64,000 nt of DNA from Marivita sp. GTDB taxonomy: Bacteria; Pseudomonadota; Alphaproteobacteria; Rhodobacterales; Rhodobacteraceae. The notes under the pieces are model-generated. The model searched no databases, had not been told where the DNA came from, and was given only the letters and a program-made list of their open reading frames with translations. Shown here in pieces: positions 52,511-61,229 of this stretch. Position 1 is the stretch's first letter. The number at the start of each line of letters is the position of its first letter. The translations under genes and the position numbers were made by a program. The stretch is from the NCBI RefSeq assembly GCF_020055675.1, contig NZ_JAIPUS010000008.1, positions 62,001 to 126,000 on the forward strand, read 5' to 3'.

Positions 52511-53680
52511 ATGCCAGACCTTTCAACCGACACACCAACCGCCTGCCTTGCCCTGGCGGACGGCACGATTTTCTATGGCATGGGGTTTGGCGCAACCGGC
52601 ACGACGGTGGCCGAACTGTGCTTCAACACCGCGATGACAGGCTACCAGGAGATCATGACCGATCCGTCCTATGCCGGCCAGATCGTGACGTTCACCTTCC
52701 CGCATATCGGCAATGTCGGGGTCAATCCCGACGACGATGAAACCAGCGATCCGGTCGCCGCGGGCATGGTCGTGAAATGGATGCCGACCCAAAGCTCGAA
52801 CTGGCGCGCGGCACAGGAACTGGGCGACTGGCTGCGGCAGCGCGGCCGCATCGCCATCGGCAGTGTCGACACCCGCCGCCTGACCCGCGCCATCCGTCAA
52901 CAGGGCGCGCCGCATGTGGCGCTGCAACACAATCCTGACGGCATCTTCGATATTGCCGCGCTCGTTGCAAAGGCACGGGCGTTCAATGGCCTTGAAGGGG
53001 TCGATCTGGCCAAGGACGTGACCTGCGCACAATCCTATCGCTGGGATGAAATGCGGTGGGCCTGGCCCGAGGGCTATACCCGCCAGAACGACCCGAAGCA
53101 CAAGGTCGTTGCCATCGATTACGGCGCCAAACGCAACATCCTTCGCTGCCTTGCCAGTGCCGGTTGTGATGTCACGGTGCTGCCGGCGACCGCCTCGGCG
53201 GAAGAGGTGCTGGCCCATGATCCCGACGGCGTTTTTCTGTCCAACGGGCCCGGCGATCCGGCGGCAACAGGCACATACGCCGTGCCGATGATCCAGTCCC
53301 TGCTGAACAACACTGACCTGCCGATATTCGGGATCTGCCTGGGCCACCAGGTACTGGCGCTCGCGCTGGGGGCAAAAACGGTCAAGATGAACCACGGCCA
53401 CCACGGCGCCAACCATCCCGTAAAGGACACCGAGACCGGCAAGGTCGAGATCACCTCGATGAACCACGGGTTTGCCGTGGACAGCCAGAGCCTGCCCACG
53501 GGCGTTCTGGAAACGCATCTGTCGCTCTTTGACGGATCGAATTGCGGAATTCGCATGGCCGACCGCCCGGTGTTCTCGGTCCAGCAGCACCCGGAGGCCA
53601 GCCCCGGCCCGCAGGACAGCTTTTACCTTTTCGAACGGTTCGCCGACTCGATGGCACAGGCGAAGCTGGCCAAGGTCTGA
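52511..53680 (+). CDS. carA: carbamoyl-phosphate synthase small subunit
   Basis: The 389-residue glutamine amidotransferase subunit supplies ammonia to CarB for arginine and pyrimidine synthesis. It has the N-terminal CarA domain (residues 1-180), with MGFGATGTTVAELCFNTAMTGYQE in outline, and class I GATase C-terminus with FLSNGPGDP, FGICLGHQVLALALG (catalytic Cys) and QQHPEASPGPQDS (His/Glu). carB is not next to it. ATG at 52511 is chosen by homology; an in-frame earlier ATG at 52451 is close to the promoter. Confidence 0.97.
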   Translation: MPDLSTDTPTACLALADGTIFYGMGFGATGTTVAELCFNTAMTGYQEIMTDPSYAGQIVTFTFPHIGNVGVNPDDDETSDPVAAGMVVKWMPTQSSNWRAAQELGDWLRQRGRIAIGSVDTRRLTRAIRQQGAPHVALQHNPDGIFDIAALVAKARAFNGLEGVDLAKDVTCAQSYRWDEMRWAWPEGYTRQNDPKHKVVAIDYGAKRNILRCLASAGCDVTVLPATASAEEVLAHDPDGVFLSNGPGDPAATGTYAVPMIQSLLNNTDLPIFGICLGHQVLALALGAKTVKMNHGHHGANHPVKDTETGKVEITSMNHGFAVDSQSLPTGVLETHLSLFDGSNCGIRMADRPVFSVQQHPEASPGPQDSFYLFERFADSMAQAKLAKV

Positions 53681-53686
53681 CGCGCG

Positions 53687-53701
53687 TTAACCACCGTTTA
53701 A
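53687..53701 (+). promoter_or_regulatory. CtrA box upstream of the glycosyltransferase
   Basis: TTAA-CCACCGT-TTAA is an exact TTAA-N7-TTAA, the site bound by the cell-cycle regulator CtrA. It lies 46-60 bases upstream of the next ATG. A further TTAA half-site is at 53713-53716. Confidence 0.65.
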
Positions 53702-53719
53702 CCTCAAGGCCGTTAACTG

Positions 53720-53742
53720 CCCCCCGAAACGTCACCGGGGGG
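53720..53742 (+). promoter_or_regulatory. hairpin covering the Shine-Dalgarno of the glycosyltransferase
   Basis: CCCCCCG (53720-53726) pairs with CGGGGGG (53736-53742), the latter being the ribosome-binding purine run four bases ahead of the ATG at 53747. Translation could be restrained until it melts. It could also be read as a weak carA terminator, though no T-run follows. Confidence 0.45.
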
Positions 53743-53746
53743 TTAC

Positions 53747-55552
53747 ATGTTCCTGAAGGCGAAACGCACGCCATCCGCGCCGCCACTTCGGCTGGAACCG
53801 GCGCAACGCGCGCAGGCGCACGGACCAACGCAGAAACGGGACCGGGCTGCCGACGCGCTCTTGCGCGACGCACGGCAATTGTCCGCGCGCAGCCGCAGGC
53901 TGGACCCTGAAACCAACCCGCCCGACCCGGCGCTCGACCATCTCGTGCCACCGGAATTCTGCCTCGAACACCGCGTCATGCCATGGAGCAAACTCGGCGA
54001 AGCAACGCTGGTCGCCGCCGCGCCTGACAGGGACCGGACACAACTGCGCGACATGCTTGAAAACATGATCGGGCCGATCGTGTTTGCCGACATGACCGAA
54101 AAAGCCCTGCTGCGCGAAATTTCGATCCGGCACGGGGATTACCTTGCAGAGCGCGCCGAAAAGCAGGTTCCAGCCGATTACAGCTGCCGTGATATCAACA
54201 AGCTCTCGATATCACGCGGCTTGATGGCATCGCTCTTTTTCGGGGTCAGCCTCGCGCTGATCTTCTTCTTTCCCAACGCGTTTTTTGCCGGGATCACGGC
54301 GGTTGCGGTCGTCAACATGCTGGCCTGCCTGATCTTCAAGATCGCCGTGTTCCTCGCCGGGTACAAGAAACCGCCCAGCAAACCGGTGCAGGTGCCGCTG
54401 GCAGAAAAGCCGGTGGTCAGCCTGATGGTGCCGCTGTTCAGGGAAGCCGCCATCGCACACGCTCTGGTCCAGCGCCTGTCGCGGCTCAGCTACCCGAAAT
54501 CGCTTCTCGATGTGGTTCTCGTGCTCGAAGCGGATGACAACAAGACGCGCCAGATGCTCAAGGCGCTGTCCCTGCCCGCCTGGATGCGGGTTGTGACCGT
54601 CCCGGCGGGCCAGTTGAAAACCAAACCCCGCGCGCTGAACTATGCGCTTGGCCATACGCGCGGCGACATCATCGGCATCCTCGATGCAGAGGACGCCCCC
54701 GCCACCGACCAGATCGAACGCGTGGTCGAGGCTTTTCACGTCTCGCCGAAAAACGTGGCTTGCGTGCAGGGCATCCTCGATTTCTACAACACGAAATCGA
54801 ACTGGATCGCGCGCTGTTTCACCATCGAATACGCCACATGGTTCCGCATCGTTCTGGCCGGGGCCGCGCGATTGGGCATGCCAATTCCGCTGGGCGGTAC
54901 AACCGTATACCTCAAGCGCGCGGCGCTGACACATGTCGGTGGCTGGGACGCGCATAACGTGACCGAAGATGCGGATCTGGGTATTCGTCTCGCCCGCTTC
55001 GGCTATCGCACCATCCTGATTCCGACCGTGACACGGGAAGAAGCGAACAACCGTGTCGTCGCGTGGATCAAGCAGCGGTCTCGCTGGCTCAAGGGCTACA
55101 TCATCACCTACCTGGTGCATATGCGCCGGCCCTTCCGCCTGTTGCGGGACCTGGGACCCGGTAAATTTCTAGGGTTTCAGGTTTTCTTCCTGACAACCAT
55201 CCTGCAATTCACCTTCGCTCCCGCGCTCTGGTCATTCTGGCTTGTCTGTTTCGGCCTATCGACACCGTTCCTTGAGGCGTTTCCCGCCGACTGGACAAAG
55301 GGCCTGCTGGCCCTTTTTCTTTTCGCGGAACTCGCCTCTCTCCTGATCGGTTTCGTCGCCGTTGGGCGCACGCAACACGAAAAGTTGATGCAATGGGTAC
55401 CGATGATGTTCTTCTATTTCCCGATGGGGATCTTCGCGGTCTACAAGGCGTGGTCGGAACTGGTGTTCAAACCCTTTTACTGGGACAAGACACCGCACGG
55501 CCTGTCCGAGCCGGACGTTCCGGGAGGCGACATCCATGCGACCCGGCGCTAA
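53747..55552 (+). CDS. processive family 2 glycosyltransferase with N-terminal GspE-N/MshEN-like region
   Basis: The 601-residue membrane protein has three parts. Residues about 60-135 (LVPPEFCLEHRVMPWSKLGEATLVAAAPDRD in parts) resemble the GspE-N domain found in type II secretion ATPases. Two helices follow (about 158-205). Then comes the GT2 domain (220-455), with ILDAEDAP, TEDADLG and the QRSRW motif of processive polysaccharide synthases, and four C-terminal helices. It would synthesise and export a polysaccharide. The GspE-N region is only partly conserved, without the RLG-x2-L repeats needed for c-di-GMP binding in MshE. It is preceded by a CtrA box and a hairpin on its Shine-Dalgarno. 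Confidence 0.82.
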   Translation: MFLKAKRTPSAPPLRLEPAQRAQAHGPTQKRDRAADALLRDARQLSARSRRLDPETNPPDPALDHLVPPEFCLEHRVMPWSKLGEATLVAAAPDRDRTQLRDMLENMIGPIVFADMTEKALLREISIRHGDYLAERAEKQVPADYSCRDINKLSISRGLMASLFFGVSLALIFFFPNAFFAGITAVAVVNMLACLIFKIAVFLAGYKKPPSKPVQVPLAEKPVVSLMVPLFREAAIAHALVQRLSRLSYPKSLLDVVLVLEADDNKTRQMLKALSLPAWMRVVTVPAGQLKTKPRALNYALGHTRGDIIGILDAEDAPATDQIERVVEAFHVSPKNVACVQGILDFYNTKSNWIARCFTIEYATWFRIVLAGAARLGMPIPLGGTTVYLKRAALTHVGGWDAHNVTEDADLGIRLARFGYRTILIPTVTREEANNRVVAWIKQRSRWLKGYIITYLVHMRRPFRLLRDLGPGKFLGFQVFFLTTILQFTFAPALWSFWLVCFGLSTPFLEAFPADWTKGLLALFLFAELASLLIGFVAVGRTQHEKLMQWVPMMFFYFPMGIFAVYKAWSELVFKPFYWDKTPHGLSEPDVPGGDIHATRR

Positions 55553-55556
55553 GCAC

Positions 55557-56210
55557 CTAGAGATCAGGGTCCTGCGACAGGGAATCCAGCTTGAGCCGCG
55601 TGACGAAGGCAACCGAGATGTGATCGCGCAGCGCGGTATAGGCGGCCTCTTCGTCGCGGTTCGTGATCGCATCGACGATGGCCTGATGTTCTTCCAGTGC
55701 TATCTCGCCGCGGCCCTGTGCCGCCAGGGAGGTGGTCGCCATCAGCGCCATTGACCGATGCACCAGGTCCAGTTGCTGCACCAGAAACCTGTTATGTGAC
55801 GCCAAGTGGATCTGCTTGTGAAACCGCCGATTGGCCCGCGACAGCGTGGCGGGATCCTCCAGCAAAGCGCGGTCTTCCTGGACCATGCCTTGCAGAACCT
55901 GGACCTCTTCATCGGTGGCATGCCGCGCCGCCAGGCGCGCGGCCAGCCCCTCCAGCTCGGTGCGCACAACATACAGCTCCGCCATCTGGTTGTGATCCAG
56001 CGACGCCACGATCAGGGACCGCCCATCCCGCGTCAGAAGCGATTGGGTCTCCAGCCGCTGCAACGCCTCGCGGATGGGGGTGCGCGACATGCCGAAGCGC
56101 TCGGCAAGATCGCTTTCCACAAGCCGGTCGCCGGGCCGGTAAACACCGACGTCAATCGCCTCGAGGATCGAGGTATAGGCGTCTTTATGGGGCGTCTTCA
56201 CATCTTTCAT
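55557..56210 (-). CDS. GntR-family transcriptional regulator, FCD domain
   Basis: The 217-residue regulator has an N-terminal winged-helix region (ILEAIDVGVYRPGDRLVESDLAERFGMSRTPIREALQRLETQSLL in parts) and an FCD domain with VVRTELEGLAARLAARHA, RANRRFHKQIHLASHNRFL and EEHQAIVDAI. It would bind an operator and a small acidic metabolite. It converges on the glycosyltransferase, four bases apart, and diverges from the HAD nucleotidase gene at 56313. There is no metabolic gene adjacent to suggest its effector. Confidence 0.9.
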   Translation of the reverse strand: MKDVKTPHKDAYTSILEAIDVGVYRPGDRLVESDLAERFGMSRTPIREALQRLETQSLLTRDGRSLIVASLDHNQMAELYVVRTELEGLAARLAARHATDEEVQVLQGMVQEDRALLEDPATLSRANRRFHKQIHLASHNRFLVQQLDLVHRSMALMATTSLAAQGRGEIALEEHQAIVDAITNRDEEAAYTALRDHISVAFVTRLKLDSLSQDPDL

Positions 56211-56312
56211 CCCGCGTCATTCCTTCAAGGCTGGCCACACCATATCGCCGGGACCCGGAAAGACGCAAGTTGAGCCATTGCCGCGCCCGGCAATCGCACC
56301 TACTCTGCGTGC

Positions 56313-56957
56313 ATGGTAAAAGTCGCATTCGATCACGTCCGCCACTGGGTCTTCGACCTGGACAACACGCTTTATTCGCCGGCCGTACGCCTGTTCGACC
56401 AGATCGAGGTGCGAATGACCAAGTTCGTGATGGACAAGGTCGGCGTCGATCTCGACCGTGCCAACCAGTTGCGGGTCGAATACTGGCAGACCTACGGCAC
56501 CACGCTCGCCGGCCTGATGCGCGAGCACGATGTCGACCCGGCCCCCTATCTGCACGAGGTGCATGACATCGACTTCTCCGTTCTGTCCGAAGACCCGTAT
56601 CTTGCCGGGCTTATCAAGGACCTGCCGGGTCGCAAGATCGTCTATACCAACGGGTCGGCCCCATATGCCGAAAACGTCCTGAACGCGCGCGGATTGAACG
56701 GCATTTTCGACGCGGTCTATGGTGTGGAACATGCCGATTTCCTGCCCAAGCCGGAACGTGGCGCCTTCGAGCGTGTCTTTGGCCGCGACGGCACCCGGAC
56801 CGAAAGCGCCGCGATGTTCGAGGATGACCCCCGCAATCTTGCCGCGCCGCACGCGATGGGGATGAAAACCGTCCACGTTGCCCCCGATGCGATCGAGGCC
56901 GACCATATCCATCATCACACGCCAAGCCTCTCGGAATTCCTCGCGCGGCTGACCTGA
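56313..56957 (+). CDS. HAD-superfamily pyrimidine 5'-nucleotidase
   Basis: A 214-residue cytoplasmic phosphatase with the HAD motif I VFDLDNTLYSPAV, motif II YTNGSAPYAENVL, motif III Lys (LPKPERGAFERVF) and motif IV MFEDDPRNLAAP. FDLDNTLY at the start is typical of SDT1/PhnN-like pyrimidine 5'-nucleotidases that clear UMP and CMP. Divergent from the GntR gene with about 100 bases in between, followed by an unrelated small membrane gene. Confidence 0.9.
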   Translation: MVKVAFDHVRHWVFDLDNTLYSPAVRLFDQIEVRMTKFVMDKVGVDLDRANQLRVEYWQTYGTTLAGLMREHDVDPAPYLHEVHDIDFSVLSEDPYLAGLIKDLPGRKIVYTNGSAPYAENVLNARGLNGIFDAVYGVEHADFLPKPERGAFERVFGRDGTRTESAAMFEDDPRNLAAPHAMGMKTVHVAPDAIEADHIHHHTPSLSEFLARLT

Positions 56958-57047
56958 CGAAAAAGCCGCTGCATTGCGGCAATTTGCCAGTGTGAGCAGG
57001 CCCCGATCGTACCTATCTCCGGTTCAGACCCAAAAGAGGACTCCGAT

Positions 57048-57293
57048 ATGTCTGTTTCTGAACCATCGCACTCCCGCAGCCGCAACCTGTTCTATTCCGT
57101 CCCGGTGGTCGGGTGGATTGCACGCGACCTGATTGAAGGACCGGAGGACACGATCTACTACCTTCTGGTGGCGCTGCTGACCCTTGTGGTGTTGGCAGTC
57201 ATGCAATGGGGCATTGTTGCACTCAGCATGGCGGCGCTGATCATGGTCCCCGTCGTGATGGTGACTTTGCTTTTGATCACGGTCGGCAAATGA
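57048..57293 (+). CDS. small two-helix membrane protein, function unknown
   Basis: An 81-residue protein with a polar N-terminus of about 35 residues (SEPSHSRSRNLFYSVPVVGWIARDLIEGPEDTIYYL in outline) and two close hydrophobic helices (LLVALLTLVVLAVMQWGIVAL and AALIMVPVVMVTLLLITVG). GAGGA lies seven bases before the ATG, and the codon use matches the neighbourhood, so it is probably real. I do not recognise the family. It lies 80 bases before a UbiH-type gene and may be transcribed with it. Confidence 0.7.
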   Translation: MSVSEPSHSRSRNLFYSVPVVGWIARDLIEGPEDTIYYLLVALLTLVVLAVMQWGIVALSMAALIMVPVVMVTLLLITVGK

Positions 57294-57372
57294 CAGGGGC
57301 GCCCTGACGCATCGCCTGTTGCAGTTCGGTACACTACGTTGCAGCCCACAACAGGCAACAAGAGGCCCGATC

Positions 57373-58566
57373 ATGGATTATGACATCGTCGTTTCGGGCG
57401 GCGGAATCGCCGGCATGGCCGCCGCCGTCGCCTTTGGCGCAGACGGGCATTGCGTCCTCTGTCTCGACCCGGCGTCGCCGGTCACCGATCGCGAGGCCGA
57501 AGGCGCGGACCTGCGCACCACCGCGTTCTTGCAGCCGGCGCAGCGCTTTCTGGACGATATTGGGCTTTGGCCGCGCCTTGCCGCCCACGCGATGCCGCTT
57601 CAGGTGATGCGGATCATCGACGCGGGCGGCAAAGCGCCCGAGCCGCGTGTGACCAAATCCTTCGATGCGTCTGATATTTCCGGTCTGCCGTTCGGTTGGA
57701 ACCTGCCCAACTGGCTCTTGCGCCGCGAATTCATGGCCCACATGAACAGCCTTGAAACCGTGACGTTCCGCGCCGGTGTCGCGACGTCGTCGCTGTTCAC
57801 CCGCGAAGGCGACGCGCGGGTTGGTCTCAGCGATGGGACAAAGGTACGCTGTCGCTTGGTGATAGCCGCGGACGGGCGGAATTCGCCCATGCGCAAGGCA
57901 GCCGGGATCGACGTGCAGACAACGCGATTCGGGCAAAAAGCGCTGGCTTTCGCGGTCACGCATCCCGACCCGCACAACAATGTCTCGACCGAGATTCACC
58001 GCACCGGTGGACCATTCACGTTGGTGCCCCTTCCCGACCTGGACGGCCAGCCCTCCTCGGCCATCGTCTGGATGGAGGAAGGGCCGAAAGCCGATGCCTT
58101 GATGACGCTGGATCAAGATGCCTTCGAAACAGCGATGACGGAACGGTCCTGTGGCGTCCTCGGTCCGCTCAGGCTGGCCTCGCGCCGCAGCATCTGGCCG
58201 ATCATCAGCCAGCACGCGGACCGGCTGAGTGGCGAGCGCATCGCGCTGGTGGCCGAGGCGGCGCATGTGGTGCCGCCCATTGGCGCGCAAGGCCTGAACA
58301 TGAGCCTCAAGGATCTTGCCACCCTGCGCGATTTCGCGCGGCAGGCGGGCGACGAGGTCGGAAACCGGACGATGCTGGATCGATATCACCAAAAGCGGAT
58401 CGCTGATGTGCGCACGCGTGTGGCCGGTATCACGCTTTTGAACCGAACATCCATGCTTGGCGCACAACCGCTGCGCGACATGCGCGCGATGGGGCTGGAT
58501 GCGCTTTATACATTGAAACCGGTGCGCAAGACCCTGATGCAACTGGGCCTTGGCGCACGCGGTTGA
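57373..58566 (+). CDS. UbiH/UbiF/VisC-family FAD-dependent monooxygenase
   Basis: The 397-residue flavoprotein starts with the dinucleotide fold DYDIVVSGGGIAGMAAAVAFG, has the DG motif CRLVIAADGRNSPMR, and a GD-type motif IALVAEAAHVVPPIGAQGLNMSLKDLATL, in which Glu replaces the usual Asp before AAH. It hydroxylates an aromatic ring, probably in ubiquinone synthesis; which carbon cannot be told from sequence alone. ATG 57373 is preferred over a Met 18 residues upstream because the fold begins there. It converges with msrB. Confidence 0.88.
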   Translation: MDYDIVVSGGGIAGMAAAVAFGADGHCVLCLDPASPVTDREAEGADLRTTAFLQPAQRFLDDIGLWPRLAAHAMPLQVMRIIDAGGKAPEPRVTKSFDASDISGLPFGWNLPNWLLRREFMAHMNSLETVTFRAGVATSSLFTREGDARVGLSDGTKVRCRLVIAADGRNSPMRKAAGIDVQTTRFGQKALAFAVTHPDPHNNVSTEIHRTGGPFTLVPLPDLDGQPSSAIVWMEEGPKADALMTLDQDAFETAMTERSCGVLGPLRLASRRSIWPIISQHADRLSGERIALVAEAAHVVPPIGAQGLNMSLKDLATLRDFARQAGDEVGNRTMLDRYHQKRIADVRTRVAGITLLNRTSMLGAQPLRDMRAMGLDALYTLKPVRKTLMQLGLGARG

Positions 58567-58635
58567 GGCGGTAAACGTTGGGGACGTGTGCGCAGGTTTT
58601 TCGAAACGCCTGACCACGCCGCTCGGGGTCTGCCC

Positions 58636-59109
58636 CTAGGCCAACCGAAAGGTCAGGCTGACGCCGTTGATACAGTGCCGCTTGCCGGTGGGTTGCGGCC
58701 CATCGTCAAAGATATGGCCCAGGTGGCTACCGCAGCGACGGCAATGGCACTCGGTGCGCGTGATGAACAGCGATCGGTCAGGTTTGGTCCCGATGGCATT
58801 GTCCTGCGCCTGCCAGAAGCTGGGCCACCCCGTGCCGCTGTCATATTTGTGCTCCGACGCGTAAAGCGCGAGGTCACACCCCTTGCAGTGGAACATGCCG
58901 TCCCGGGTTTCATCGTTCAGCGGCGAGGAATAGGCGCGCTCCGTCCCCTCTTCCCGCATCACGCGGTATTCTTGGGAATTCAGCATCTCCTTCCACTCCG
59001 CCTCCGAGCGTGTCACCTCGAAATTGCTTTCCGCTGCATCCCCAGCCCGGGCCACGGCACCCAGGCCCAGGATGGCGGCCGTGCTTTGCAGAAAATGTCG
59101 TCTCAACAT
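58636..59109 (-). CDS. msrB: exported peptide-methionine (R)-S-oxide reductase
   Basis: A 157-residue secreted MsrB. The N-terminus (MLRRHFLQSTAAILGLGAVARAGDA) is a signal peptide with Arg-Arg, possibly for the Tat pathway. The domain has zinc-binding Cys pairs (CKGCD and CRRCG), WPSFWQAQ, ECHCRRCGSHLGH and the catalytic Cys in RHCINGVSLTF. It repairs oxidised methionine in periplasmic proteins. ATG 59109 follows GAGGGA; an earlier Met would add 21 polar residues. It lies downstream of a fasciclin gene and an ECF sigma operon on the same strand. Confidence 0.92.
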   Translation of the reverse strand: MLRRHFLQSTAAILGLGAVARAGDAAESNFEVTRSEAEWKEMLNSQEYRVMREEGTERAYSSPLNDETRDGMFHCKGCDLALYASEHKYDSGTGWPSFWQAQDNAIGTKPDRSLFITRTECHCRRCGSHLGHIFDDGPQPTGKRHCINGVSLTFRLA

Positions 59110-59217
59110 ACGTCCCTCCTCTGGCAACATACAAATGGCGCCCCGACCCGTTGACACACAAGGCCGGGGCACACACTTTTGCGCGATCTCTTTACCCGGT
59201 GATGGGGTTTCAGGTGC

Positions 59218-59787
59218 TTATTGAGCCGGCAAAAGGACGCGGTCGATGACGTGGATCACGCCGTTCGACTGGCGCACATCCGCAACCGTCACAGTGGCAA
59301 TGCGGCCATTTTCGTCCGTCAGGGTTATCTCGTCACCGTCCATGCGTGCTTGCAAGGTGCAGCCGCCCACGGTTGCGACCGGGTGAACGCCGTCATCATC
59401 GGCGATCATGCCCGCAATCGCACCGGACATGGCGTTTGCCGCAACCACGTGACAGGTCAGGATCTGCGCCAGCTGGGCCTTTGCGTCCGGCTGCAACAAC
59501 GCGTTGAGCGACTCGTCCGAGATCATGTCGAACGCCGCATTGGTCGGGGCGAACACGGTGAAGGGCCCGTCGCTCGACAGCGTTTCGACCAGATCGGCCG
59601 CTTTTACCGCGGCAACCAAGGTGGTGTGATCCGCCGAATTCACCGCGTTCTCGACGATGGTCCTGTCCGGGAACATGGCAGCGCCCCCCACCATCGGGTT
59701 GCCTGTTTCAGAGTGGCTTTCCGCCAGAGCGGCCCCGCTCAAGGCTGTGGCTGCGACAAGTGCTGTGGTCAGAGTCTTCAAAGTCAT
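59218..59787 (-). CDS. secreted fasciclin-domain protein
   Basis: The 189-residue protein has a signal peptide (TLKTLTTALVAATALSGAALA) and one fasciclin (FAS1) domain. Conserved signature parts are FTVFAPTNAAFDMI, LAQILTCHVVAANAM and NGVIHVIDRVLLP. FAS1 domains mediate adhesion or surface binding. A GGAGAAAGAC-ATG start is well formed. An ECF-type promoter candidate is 44-72 bases upstream, and the ECF sigma and RskA genes lie immediately before it, making it the likely main target of that regulator. Confidence 0.92.
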   Translation of the reverse strand: MTLKTLTTALVAATALSGAALAESHSETGNPMVGGAAMFPDRTIVENAVNSADHTTLVAAVKAADLVETLSSDGPFTVFAPTNAAFDMISDESLNALLQPDAKAQLAQILTCHVVAANAMSGAIAGMIADDDGVHPVATVGGCTLQARMDGDEITLTDENGRIATVTVADVRQSNGVIHVIDRVLLPAQ

Positions 59788-59830
59788 GTCTTTCTCCAGT
59801 TGCCCCGCCATCCTTCGGCGGTCGGAAGAA

Positions 59831-59859
59831 GACACGGGCGACAGCGCCCAGGCGTTTCA
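59831..59859 (-). promoter_or_regulatory. candidate ECF-sigma promoter of the fasciclin gene
   Basis: On the minus strand TGAAAC (59859-59854) and CGTGTC (59836-59831) are separated by 17 bases. An AAC-containing -35 with a CGT-containing -10 is the usual ECF pattern. The sigma gene's own upstream region has no equally good match. Confidence 0.45.
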
Positions 59860-59879
59860 AATGCCGCATCACATGATCA

Positions 59880-60599
59880 TCACGACGGCGTGAGCGGCCC
59901 GGCAGCCAGCACAGACCCCGTCGGTGCGCCCGTGGGCGATCCCCCCGGCGGTTCGTCCGAAACGGCAAGCACTGCACCTGGCAATTCCGCCATCACGTCT
60001 TGCGGCAGGGGGATCACGGCCCTGTCCGCCGCATCGTCCAGCACTCCAAGCGACACAGGTGCGGCCTCACCCGCAATCAACCAAAGCTCGAACACGCGGT
60101 TTTCCGGCGCGTCACCGGCGAGGCGGACCACCTGCACGGCGCCCAGTTCGGTGTCCACCGCCGCATTGATCACCAGGCCTCCACCTTCCGGTGTCGGCGT
60201 CAGCTCGGCCACCAGATCGGCCTCGATGGCGCCTTCGTCCGGGGTGACAAGCCCGCTGCTCACGGCAAGCCAGAGCACCAGCGCCGCGGCTGCACCTCCA
60301 AGACCATAGGGCAGGACCTGCTTCCAGACAGGCGGCGCATCAGAGCGAAAAAGCCGCGCCTCGATCCGTTTGCGAAGCTGCGGCGATGGCGTCACCTCTT
60401 CGACCTCATCGAGCATCAGGTCGGCCAGGTGCTCTTGCCAAGCGACGACCTCGTCAAACAAGGCCCGGTCCTCGGCCATGCGGGCCTCGACCGCGCGCGC
60501 CTCTGCATCACTGAGCAGACCCATTGCGAATTCCGCTGCCGTCACACGGGGGTCATCGCCGTCTGGCCCCTGCGGACCCTTCGAGTTGTGCGCACTCAT
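59880..60599 (-). CDS. RskA-family anti-sigma factor
   Basis: The 239-residue membrane protein has a cytoplasmic helical N-terminal domain (VTAAEFAMGLLSDAEARAVEARMAED in outline), one membrane helix (GLGGAAAALVLWLAVSSGLV) and a periplasmic RskA domain with ELTPTPEGGGLVINAA and ENRVFELWLIAGEAAP. It would hold the adjacent ECF sigma factor inactive until a signal triggers its release. Its ATG overlaps the sigma stop by four bases, the arrangement of co-translated sigma/anti-sigma pairs. No zinc-binding HXXXCXXC is evident. Confidence 0.88.
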   Translation of the reverse strand: MSAHNSKGPQGPDGDDPRVTAAEFAMGLLSDAEARAVEARMAEDRALFDEVVAWQEHLADLMLDEVEEVTPSPQLRKRIEARLFRSDAPPVWKQVLPYGLGGAAAALVLWLAVSSGLVTPDEGAIEADLVAELTPTPEGGGLVINAAVDTELGAVQVVRLAGDAPENRVFELWLIAGEAAPVSLGVLDDAADRAVIPLPQDVMAELPGAVLAVSDEPPGGSPTGAPTGSVLAAGPLTPS

Positions 60600-61138
60600 C
60601 GGCTCAAGCACTCCCGCAGCGCGATCAGGCTGCGCCGCAACCATGTGCGCAGCGTATTGAGGTTTATGCCCGTGGCCTCGGCCAGGTCGGCATAGCTGTC
60701 ACCTTTGAGATACGCCCGACGCACCAGGTGCGCCCGTGCGCGCGGCAGCTCGTCGAAACACTCGTTGATCCGGCGGCTCTCGGATTGGGCCATGGCGGTG
60801 GCTTCAGGCCCCGGCGTGCTATCCGGCAAAAGATCGGCGGTTTCGATCGGCTCGGGCGGCCGGCGCAGCGCCCGGCGACGGTCGACCGCGCGATTGCGGG
60901 TAACCGTGATCAGCCAGGTCATCGGGGAATACCCGTTGATCCGGTAACTGTCCGCCTTGTTCCACACCGTCACGAAGACCTCCTGCAGCACCTCCTCGGC
61001 TTCTGCGCGATCATCCAAGACACGCAGGCAGACCCCGAAAAGTTTCGCAGACGTCCTGTCGTAGAGACGCGCAAAGGCGACCCGGTCTCCCATGGCCACC
61101 CTGACAATGAGGTTTTCGACCTCTTCTTGCAGAGTCAT
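60596..61138 (-). CDS. ECF sigma factor (SigK-like)
   Basis: A 180-residue sigma factor with only regions 2 and 4. [35 protein letters not shown] belongs to region 2, and [52 protein letters not shown] to region 4. The downstream RskA-like gene and a fasciclin gene are the layout of the mycobacterial SigK system and its ECF19 relatives. Divergent from cobS, 91 bases apart, so both could share a regulated control region. Confidence 0.9.
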   Translation of the reverse strand: MTLQEEVENLIVRVAMGDRVAFARLYDRTSAKLFGVCLRVLDDRAEAEEVLQEVFVTVWNKADSYRINGYSPMTWLITVTRNRAVDRRRALRRPPEPIETADLLPDSTPGPEATAMAQSESRRINECFDELPRARAHLVRRAYLKGDSYADLAEATGINLNTLRTWLRRSLIALRECLSR

Positions 61139-61229
61139 GCGCGAATTCCCGTGCCCTTTCCCTTGCCCCTTGCGCCATTATGTTGCACGACACAGGCGCA
61201 ATCTCTCAGCAACGAAGGATGTCCACAAC

